DNA of 64,000 nucleotides from Deltaproteobacteria bacterium (lineage in GTDB: Bacteria > Myxococcota_C > UBA6777): the NCBI GenBank assembly GCA_002731275.1, contig PCBK01000051.1, positions 1 to 64,000 of the forward strand, given 5' to 3'. The position numbers and the translations under genes are program-made. This document shows positions 17,143-24,606 of this stretch, piece by piece (position 1 is the stretch's first letter; every line of letters begins with the position of its first letter). Under the pieces are notes generated by a model, which was given only the letters and a program-made list of their open reading frames with translations, was not told the origin of the DNA and searched no databases.

Positions 17143-19425
17143 ATGAGCTTTACGCCCAAAGAAGCCCTCGCATATCACTCAACTGGACGACCTGGAAAAC
17201 TCGAAGTTATCCCGAGCAAACCGACTGCGACCCAGCTCGACCTCTCGCTCGCGTACACCCCCGGCGTCGCGGTCCCTTGTAAGGAGATCGAGAACAATCC
17301 CGATGCTGCCTATGATTACACGATCAAAGGCAATCTCGTCGCCGTGATCACGGATGGTAGTGCTGTCCTTGGACTCGGTAATATCGGACCTCTTGCCGGT
17401 AAACCTGTCATGGAAGGTAAGGGGGTTTTGTTCAAGCGCTTTGCAGACATCGATGTCTTTGACATTGAGCTCGCCACCCAAGATCCCGATCTGCTGATCC
17501 AAACCATCGCGCTGATGGAGCCGACTTTCGGCGGGGTCAACCTCGAAGATATCAAGGCTCCTGAGTGCTTTTATATCGAAGAACAACTCCGTGAAAAGAT
17601 GAACATCCCCATCTTCCATGACGATCAACACGGGACCGCGATCATCTGTGGTGCCGCATTGATCAACGGACTTGAGCTCGTCAACAAGAAGATCGAAGAC
17701 GTCAAAGTCGTGTTCTCCGGAGCTGGAGCCGCCTCTATCGCGTGTGCCAAGCTGTTCCTCGATCTCGGTGCCAAACGCGAAAACCTGATCATGACAGACA
17801 GCCGCGGGGTCATCTACAAAGGTCGCACCGAGCGTATGAACGACTACAAAGAACAGTTTGCGCAAGAGACGGAGATGAGGACTCTCGCCGATGCGATGGT
17901 CGGTGCTGACGTGTTTATCGGTGTCTCTGTCCGTGACATCGTGACCAAAGAGATGGCCAAGTCGATGGCTGACAAGCCATTGATCTTTGCGATGGCCAAC
18001 CCCGATCCAGAGATCACCCCAGAGGCTGTTGCGGAGGTTCGTGATGATGTGATTATGGCGACTGGACGAAGTGACTATCCCAACCAAGTCAACAACGTTC
18101 TTGGGTTCCCATTCATCTTCCGAGGGGCACTTGATGTCCGCGCGACGACCATCAACGAAGAGATGAAGGTCGCTGCGACGCACGCTCTCGCGGCGCTCGC
18201 GAAAGAAGAAGTCCCAGATGATGTTAGGGCTGCCTATGACGGACGAAAGCTCGAATTTGGTCCTGACTACATCATCCCCACGCCTTTTGACGCGAGAGTG
18301 CTCTACCGCGTCGCACCGGCTGTTGCCAAAGCTGCAATGGACTCAGGCGTTGCACGCAAGCCGATCGAGGACTTTGGCCTCTATGTCGAGCAGCTTGAAA
18401 GACTCCTTCATCCTACAAGAGAAGTATTACAGCGATTTTTCAACCAGATCCGCAAAGGCGCACGTCAACGCATCGTCTTCCCTGAAGGCAGTCATGAGAG
18501 TGTTTTGCGAGCTTGTCGAATCGCCGCTGATGAAGGGCTTGCCTTTCCCATTCTTCTCGGATCTTCCGATGAGATCCAACGTAAGATCAAAGAGCTAGGG
18601 CTGGAGTTTCCTGAGAACTCCTACGAGATTATCGATGTCTGGAGCCCATCCGAACAAAGAGAGCGCTACGCGCAAGAGTACATGAAGCTCCGACAACGCA
18701 AAGGGATCAACCTCGAAAATGCCAAGCAGCAGATCAAGCATCGTGTCAATTATGCGATGATGATGGTGAAAATGGGAGACGCTGACGGCTGTGTCTCTGG
18801 TGTCGATAAAGTGTATTCGGCCACCATCCGGCCAGCGTTGCAAGTCGTAGGACTCGCACCTGAACGCGATCTCGTCTGTGGGATGTACATGGTGATCGAT
18901 CGACAGGGGAACCCTCGATTCTTCGCGGATACAACAGTGAATGTGCGCCCCACCTCCGAAGAACTCGCGAAGATCGCAGCTTACACAGCTGACGCTGTCT
19001 CACAGCTTGGGATCACGCCCCGCGTTGCGATGTTGTCATTCTCCAACTTTGGCTCCGCAAGGAATGAGGAGTCCGAGAAGGTCCAACGTGCAACAAAGCT
19101 CGCCAAAGAGATGCGACCTGAGCTGATGATCGACGGCGAGATGAGGATCGATGTCGCCGTCAATCCGGCACAGTACCTCGCAGATTATCCATTCTGTGAG
19201 CTGACAGAGGAGGCCAACGTCTTCATTTTTCCCGAACTGAATGCCGGAAATATCAGCTATCAGCTGATGCAATTCCTCGGTGGAATGGAAGTCATTGGGC
19301 CCATCTTGATCGGCCTCAATCAGCCCGTGAATGCCTTACCACGTGGATGTGATATCAACACGATCGTCAATATGACGGCGATTACATCGGTTGTTGCGAA
19401 GCAAAATAAACAACGCAACTCGTGA
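17143..19425 (+). CDS. maeB: NADP-dependent malic enzyme, phosphotransacetylase-fused
   Basis: A 760-residue protein with the two-part structure of MaeB. The malic enzyme part (about 1-420) carries out oxidative decarboxylation of malate to pyruvate with reduction of NAD(P). It contains YTPGVAVPC, the catalytic Lys region NLVAVITDGSAVLGLGNIG, metal ligands in FHDDQHGTA, and the Rossmann segment VVFSGAGAASIACAKLFL. The C-terminal part (about 425-755) resembles phosphate acetyltransferase (RQRIVFPEGSHESVLRACRIAADEG ... GMYMVIDRQGNPRFFADTTVN); in known MaeB proteins it is regulatory and binds acetyl-CoA. An AGGAG lies 8 bases before the ATG. The length matches the family (about 760). It stands alone, supplying pyruvate and NADPH. 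Confidence 0.95.
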   Translation: MSFTPKEALAYHSTGRPGKLEVIPSKPTATQLDLSLAYTPGVAVPCKEIENNPDAAYDYTIKGNLVAVITDGSAVLGLGNIGPLAGKPVMEGKGVLFKRFADIDVFDIELATQDPDLLIQTIALMEPTFGGVNLEDIKAPECFYIEEQLREKMNIPIFHDDQHGTAIICGAALINGLELVNKKIEDVKVVFSGAGAASIACAKLFLDLGAKRENLIMTDSRGVIYKGRTERMNDYKEQFAQETEMRTLADAMVGADVFIGVSVRDIVTKEMAKSMADKPLIFAMANPDPEITPEAVAEVRDDVIMATGRSDYPNQVNNVLGFPFIFRGALDVRATTINEEMKVAATHALAALAKEEVPDDVRAAYDGRKLEFGPDYIIPTPFDARVLYRVAPAVAKAAMDSGVARKPIEDFGLYVEQLERLLHPTREVLQRFFNQIRKGARQRIVFPEGSHESVLRACRIAADEGLAFPILLGSSDEIQRKIKELGLEFPENSYEIIDVWSPSEQRERYAQEYMKLRQRKGINLENAKQQIKHRVNYAMMMVKMGDADGCVSGVDKVYSATIRPALQVVGLAPERDLVCGMYMVIDRQGNPRFFADTTVNVRPTSEELAKIAAYTADAVSQLGITPRVAMLSFSNFGSARNEESEKVQRATKLAKEMRPELMIDGEMRIDVAVNPAQYLADYPFCELTEEANVFIFPELNAGNISYQLMQFLGGMEVIGPILIGLNQPVNALPRGCDINTIVNMTAITSVVAKQNKQRNS

Positions 19426-19525
19426 TGTCGTCCATTGCCGGGAGAGGGGGTTTGGAGGGGACAAATTTGAAGGGGATTTTGGTCGTACATGTCGTTTTTT
19501 GATTGTTACGACAAGAGGTAGGGGA

Positions 19526-20104
19526 TTACTTGGGGGTGAGATATTGGAAGATAAACAGAAAGGCCGCGACAAAGACGATAAACGCGATGAACGTGATCAG
19601 GAACGTCTTACCTTTGGAGCCGCCTTTTTGTTTTTGTTGCTTCTCCAACTCCGATTGTTCGTGCTCAAAGCCAGCCATTCTGCTGTGAAGCCCTGTGGCT
19701 TCAGCCTGTTTCTCCTCTGTGAGGAGTTGGTTCATCTCGTTGAGCGAAAAGAGCGTTGTGCTCTCCGTAGCGCTTGAGAGCTGTGGGGCCATATTGCCAA
19801 CAGCGTGGGGCGTTGTGTCCGCTAACGAGAAGGCTATGTGGTATTTGGCGATTTGTATCACATCGCCATCTTCAAGGGGGTGCTCTTTGATCTGCATCCC
19901 GTTGACGTATGTTCCATTGCTACTAAATTCGTCCATGCAGTAGTAGCGCTGATCTTGGTAGATAACACGTGCGTGGTATCTCGACACCCCTGTATTGTCG
20001 ATGGGGATGTCATTTGTCGCGTCCCTGCCGATCAACATCTCTGTCTTGGTGATCGGGAATTTCCCGAGCATTCTCTCTTTCAAAAACACTGTAAGTTCTG
20101 GCAT
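19526..20104 (-). CDS. FHA-domain protein with C-terminal membrane anchor
   Basis: A 192-residue protein. Residues 1-95 are a forkhead-associated domain with the conserved GRDATND, SRYHARV and SSNGTYVNG motifs, which bind phosphothreonine. A Gln/Glu-rich coiled segment (about 125-160) and a Lys/Gly linker lead to a single C-terminal hydrophobic helix (FLITFIAFIVFVAAFLFIFQYL) ending four residues later. It is therefore a tail-anchored inner membrane protein with the FHA domain in the cytoplasm. AGGA lies 7 bases before the ATG. It probably serves as a reader for Ser/Thr kinases such as the one at 11447-15043; that pairing is inference from proximity only. Confidence 0.85.
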   Translation of the reverse strand: MPELTVFLKERMLGKFPITKTEMLIGRDATNDIPIDNTGVSRYHARVIYQDQRYYCMDEFSSNGTYVNGMQIKEHPLEDGDVIQIAKYHIAFSLADTTPHAVGNMAPQLSSATESTTLFSLNEMNQLLTEEKQAEATGLHSRMAGFEHEQSELEKQQKQKGGSKGKTFLITFIAFIVFVAAFLFIFQYLTPK

Positions 20105-20258
20105 GCTTGATCCTGTTACCTTTTTGATATCTCAGGATGTAATCGTTTTCAACAACAAAGTAGAGAGGCGGATGCTTGTCGTATCGCCTGTTCGTTGGTG
20201 ATTGTAACCGGAAGTTTTTGACAAGGCAAGATCCCGCGTGAAAGAGGGAGCTTGCCAC

Positions 20259-22994
20259 CTACCTGACGAATACGTATCCAAACGCTTTGATGCTGACGGG
20301 TCCATTGCGGGCACCTGTGCAAGCGGAAGTGACTTGCGTGTAGGTCGCATTTCCGACTGATAAGTCATCCATTCTGCAGCGTGTTCCTGCTCCCCCGATA
20401 CCGATACGTGACTCACTGTTTCTCAAACACAAACGTCCCCCATCATTCGAGTTATCCGCGATCACACCGATGCGAACACGTGCAGATTCCGGGTTTGGGG
20501 GATTGGGATTGGTTGTGTTCAGTCCTTGTCGGGTGCAAGCTTTTTGAAGCGATCCATTGCCCAAGAGTGCTTCCCAATCGGCGTGGGGGCGAAGTCCACT
20601 AAAAGGTACGAATGTGCCTGGCGAAATTAAGTCGTACAAAGAGGTGGGCGCGAGGATGGGGACGACGAGAGAGCGCGTTTGTGTGGTCTTGAGTTGCAAC
20701 ATCATCTGACCGAAGGGAAGGCTTGTATAGCTTTGTAGTTTGGCTTCCGTTGCGTCGTACCCTGGACTTGTTGGGTTGAGCGGTGTTTTGGAAGTCCACT
20801 GTGCTGCGTCGTATGAAAATGTTTTTTTGGTTCCATCGGTTTTCATCACAAGGGTCCAACCTCCGCCTTCTGTCTTCATGTCACAATACGTCTGGAAGGG
20901 GGCGGATACACTGGCGGGCTGAATCCAATAGAGATCACTTGGGGGAGGGGTTTTGTGGAAGGTTGGATCGATATAATCCATACAACTTTGCGCGACTTTT
21001 CCATTCGTGTGTTTGTACGCGCCGCTTGATTTGGCGACGGTGTAATCTCGTCCGAATTCTCTGATCCAAACATACGCCATCATGGGGATATCTGTGGCAC
21101 CGTTATCGGCTTCCCACGGACCTGTGATGTTTCCTGCGGTGGTTGAGCTTGGATTTTGTTGCGCTGACTTGATGTTGTAAGAGGTCCCAACACCGATCAC
21201 GGAGTCGGGGGTGTCACAGACGAGCTGTTCATTGTTAATAAGTCCGATACGCGCGCGTGCTTGTGTTGATGGATTCTTTGTCCCCATGACATTGAATCCT
21301 TCTTGGTGACAGTAAAACTGCATGGAGCTGTTGGGGATGAGTGCCTTCCATCTGGCGCGGCCCGCGTTGATTTGAAAAGGTGTCGTTTGTCCGGTCTTGA
21401 TCACATCGTACAAGGAGGTCGCCGTGTGGTAGACGATCTGACTCTTGCTTGGTGTCGTTCCTGTCAGTGGTTTGAATTCGACCTTTAGGCTGCGAAAGGG
21501 GACTGTGTTGTAGGCTGCGAATTTTGCTTCGTCTGTATCAAGTCCGAGCTCCGTCGGCTGGTAAGTTTTGGTGTTGGTCCAAAGATCACCATCGTACTCA
21601 AAGGTTTTCTTTGTACCGTTGACTTTCATCACGAGCGTCCATCCACCACCTTCCGAGCGCATATCACAACGCACTTGGAACGGTGGCGCCGCAGTTGTCG
21701 GTTGAATCCAGTAGAGACCATCCGTACCAATCGCGCGGTATCCTGCTTTTGGATATCGATAGCGTGTGCAGTTGGCGGCGTATGTCCCGTTGGACCAGCG
21801 GTATGCGCCCTGGTATAAGGCGACATCAAGATAGCATTTTTCATTCAGGCAGGTGTATCCAGCACCACATTGGCTGCTTTTTGTGCAGTAGGCACACTGT
21901 CCATTGTTGCACCATGCGCGATGGCAGTCTGCGTTGTCTTTGCAAGGTGTTTTGACACACGCACCACTTGTACAGATTCCATACGTCCCACATTCTTGGT
22001 TGCTGGCGCAGGGGGTGCACTTGTTGTTTTTGCAGATCTTGTCGTCTTTGCAGTCTGTATGGGCTTTACATTCAACTGCGACACATTTTCCTGAAGCGCA
22101 AATTTTACCTGCGCCGCAACTGGCATCGGTTGTACAGGGTTTGCACTGGTTGCCACTGCAAATCAGACCTCCTGTGCAGTCTGTTTGTGTGCGACAATTG
22201 CCGGCCTTACAGCTACCATTGAGACATAAAGTCCCGGAGGTGGTACATTCTTTGTCGTCTGTGCAAGCTTTGCATTGGTTTTCTTTGCAGATGAGTCCAT
22301 CTTTGCAATCTTCTTGTTTTTCACAGGTATTACCCAAACATGCTTTGTTGATACATTTGAGTGTGTTGGGACAATCTGTGTCCTGCTGACAAAAGACACA
22401 CTTGTTTTGCAAGCAGACTTTGCCATCCGAGCAGTCTCTGAGCTCGCGGCACTCGGCACGTGTGCAGTTGCTACGGATGCAAAGAAATCCTGCCAAACAT
22501 TCTGAGTCATCGATGCAGTTGGGGACACATTGATTGCGCCTGCAGACAGCTCCCTCTGGGCAGTCTTTTGTGTCTTTGCATCCGGCTTCACAGCTTCCGT
22601 TGGTACAGGTTTGTCCATCTGGGCACTCGTCGTCGCCGCTGCATGAGGATTTGCATTTATCGTCTGTGCATTCTGTTTGTGTAACTTCTGGTATGGTTGG
22701 CTCTTTCGTGTTTTCAGATGCGTCTTCTGTTTTGGGGAGGGGTTCTTTGTTGACGCTGGGTTCGGTTTGTTTGTTGATGCATGTTTCTTGTACGCAGCTC
22801 ATGTTGTCGTAGGGGCAATCGCTGTCGAGTACACATTGCGTGCATCTTCCGAGTGAGCAAACACGTTTGTCCGACGGACAATCGGCTGGACTACGGCACG
22901 TCGTGATCCACTCACATCCCATTGATTGTGTAAGCAAAAGTACGCCCAACGTACATGATAGAAGTAGAGCCAGTCCACGTATGGTTTGCATCAT
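20259..22994 (-). CDS. Cysteine-rich lipoprotein with two fibrinogen-like domains
   Basis: A 911-residue lipoprotein (lipobox SMGC at about residue 27). After an acidic linker, residues about 105-390 hold around fifteen tandem units of about 20 residues with the pattern C-x4-5-DC-x4-C-x4-C (for example CKDTKDCPEGAVCRRNQC), as in Dickkopf-like Cys-rich repeats of Myxococcota. Two tandem domains follow (about 395-650 and 655-911). Each carries the fibrinogen-related signature GLYWIQP / DLYWIQP ... CDMRSEGGGWTLVMK / CDMKTEGGGWTLVMK. Fibrinogen-related domains bind carbohydrates or acetylated groups in animals. A bacterial surface lectin or adhesin is the reasonable inference. The two domains are clear relatives, so they arose by duplication. 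No ribosome site is obvious upstream of the tandem ATG codons at 22994 and 22991. Confidence 0.8.
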   Translation of the reverse strand: MMQTIRGLALLLSCTLGVLLLTQSMGCEWITTCRSPADCPSDKRVCSLGRCTQCVLDSDCPYDNMSCVQETCINKQTEPSVNKEPLPKTEDASENTKEPTIPEVTQTECTDDKCKSSCSGDDECPDGQTCTNGSCEAGCKDTKDCPEGAVCRRNQCVPNCIDDSECLAGFLCIRSNCTRAECRELRDCSDGKVCLQNKCVFCQQDTDCPNTLKCINKACLGNTCEKQEDCKDGLICKENQCKACTDDKECTTSGTLCLNGSCKAGNCRTQTDCTGGLICSGNQCKPCTTDASCGAGKICASGKCVAVECKAHTDCKDDKICKNNKCTPCASNQECGTYGICTSGACVKTPCKDNADCHRAWCNNGQCAYCTKSSQCGAGYTCLNEKCYLDVALYQGAYRWSNGTYAANCTRYRYPKAGYRAIGTDGLYWIQPTTAAPPFQVRCDMRSEGGGWTLVMKVNGTKKTFEYDGDLWTNTKTYQPTELGLDTDEAKFAAYNTVPFRSLKVEFKPLTGTTPSKSQIVYHTATSLYDVIKTGQTTPFQINAGRARWKALIPNSSMQFYCHQEGFNVMGTKNPSTQARARIGLINNEQLVCDTPDSVIGVGTSYNIKSAQQNPSSTTAGNITGPWEADNGATDIPMMAYVWIREFGRDYTVAKSSGAYKHTNGKVAQSCMDYIDPTFHKTPPPSDLYWIQPASVSAPFQTYCDMKTEGGGWTLVMKTDGTKKTFSYDAAQWTSKTPLNPTSPGYDATEAKLQSYTSLPFGQMMLQLKTTQTRSLVVPILAPTSLYDLISPGTFVPFSGLRPHADWEALLGNGSLQKACTRQGLNTTNPNPPNPESARVRIGVIADNSNDGGRLCLRNSESRIGIGGAGTRCRMDDLSVGNATYTQVTSACTGARNGPVSIKAFGYVFVR

Positions 22995-23199
22995 TTATTT
23001 GACCATGTTGGACCCACTACCCAACAGCAGGCCGTTGTGTATGGGGGTGGGTTCGGTTACAAGATACGCATTGGGTAGCGCAAAATATTGTCACGATATC
23101 CAAACGCTATGCTAATGTAACGACCTTTCGGTGTCAAACACCGTGATATTTTTGGGATCAGCGAGCACAAAGCTGAATACAGATAGAGGATCATGACAG

Positions 23200-24606
23200 A
23201 TGGACACAAACCAACCAGAGTTGATCGATGTACTTGTTGTTGGCGCCGGGATTGCTGGCCTGTGCGCAGCCTATGAGCTCATGATGGAGGGTGTCTCTGT
23301 GCAGGTCTTCGAGGCCCGCGATCGTGTGGGAGGACGTATCCTGACCGTCCGTGAACCCTGGATCGAGGGACAGTACGCTGAAGGGGGAGCCGAATACATC
23401 GGGACGGATGAAGAGCGTGTATTGTCCTATATGAAGGACTTTGGTCTCAAAAAAGCGCGACGTTTTCAACGACACCAACGTGTGGCGTTTGGTGGTGAGA
23501 TGTTCTCGTTTGAAGAGGTCGATCAGATCGATGAGTCTCTACGTGGAAAACTCGAAGAGCACTTTTATGGTGCTGACCTTGAGGCGTGTTATGAGCAGCC
23601 ACTACGTGAGCACTTTCGCGATAAACACGAGGGGGCTTCTCGTTGGACTGTTGATGGTTTGATCAGCGAAGACCTCGCGGGGATGAGTATTGCAGAGGCT
23701 CTTGATGTGATCGGCGCGAGTGATGCGGATCGGCGCTATCTTCGTATGCGTTTGTGCCCCACTGAGGGCGTTGATCTCGATCAAATCTCCACAAGCGCCC
23801 TCGCTGAAGGACCGTGGCCATCCAATTACAACAGGCAGTTTTGTAAGATCGATGGCGGAAATGATCTGCTCCCAAAAGCATTCGCCGACGCGCTTGGTCA
23901 GCGCGTTCAACTCAACCACTTCGTCAAACAAGTGAAGCAATGTGACGGTTTTCTCGAAGTGCACGCAGAACATGATGGGCAGCCTGTCGTGCAGAGAGCC
24001 TTGAATGTGCTCTTTGCGACACCTGCGCAGTTGTTGTCCAAGATCGAGATGACACCTCCGCTGTCCGAGGAAAAACAAGAGGCGCTCGCGCTCCTCAAAC
24101 CAGCTTCTGCCATGAAAATCCAGCTCCAATACGAGAAGCGTTTTTGGCAAGAGGATGGCTGGAACGCCAACGCCTTGACGGACAAACCGATCAATCTCAA
24201 CCACGCAACAGAGCTACAGGATGGACAGGCTGGCATCCTCAACGCCTACATGACCGCAGATGTCGCGAGAGCTTACCAAGAGCTGGATGAAGAAGAGCGT
24301 ATCTCACAACTCCTTATCGATGTTGGTCCTCTCTTCCCCGAAGGAATGAATGAACATCGTGAGGCGCTTTCGATCGACTGGGATGCCGATCCATTCGCTG
24401 AAGGTGCATGGGCTTACTACCCCATCGAAGGTGAACGAGAAGTCCATGAGGCGCTTTGTGCGTCACAAGATAACTACTTTTTCACAGGGGAATATCTGAC
24501 CAGAGATGAAGATCATCTCGGTACAATGGAGGGGGCGATCTCTTCTGCACAGGCTGTCGCTGATGAGTTGATCGTCCACCTGCACAAAACGGGGCACTCT
24601 AAGTAG
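23200..24606 (+). CDS. FAD-dependent amine oxidase
   Basis: A 468-residue flavoprotein of the monoamine oxidase / phytoene desaturase superfamily. The N-terminus has the dinucleotide-binding motif VLVVGAGIAGLCAAYEL followed by EARDRVGGR (FAD ribose contact and GG doublet). The C-terminus has the second FAD segment with FFTGEYLTRDEDHLGTMEGAISSAQAVADEL. The protein oxidises a primary or secondary amine; the substrate cannot be read from the sequence. It has no signal peptide, so it should be cytoplasmic. GAGG lies about 10 bases before the ATG. Its last 8 bases overlap the end of the convergent HEAT-repeat gene. Confidence 0.9.
   Translation: MDTNQPELIDVLVVGAGIAGLCAAYELMMEGVSVQVFEARDRVGGRILTVREPWIEGQYAEGGAEYIGTDEERVLSYMKDFGLKKARRFQRHQRVAFGGEMFSFEEVDQIDESLRGKLEEHFYGADLEACYEQPLREHFRDKHEGASRWTVDGLISEDLAGMSIAEALDVIGASDADRRYLRMRLCPTEGVDLDQISTSALAEGPWPSNYNRQFCKIDGGNDLLPKAFADALGQRVQLNHFVKQVKQCDGFLEVHAEHDGQPVVQRALNVLFATPAQLLSKIEMTPPLSEEKQEALALLKPASAMKIQLQYEKRFWQEDGWNANALTDKPINLNHATELQDGQAGILNAYMTADVARAYQELDEEERISQLLIDVGPLFPEGMNEHREALSIDWDADPFAEGAWAYYPIEGEREVHEALCASQDNYFFTGEYLTRDEDHLGTMEGAISSAQAVADELIVHLHKTGHSK

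Noticed and set aside
15841-18183. Long open frames opposite or in alternative frames of the MopE-motif and maeB genes
   Set aside because: They are shadows of strongly coding genes with clear domains and have no ribosome sites of their own.
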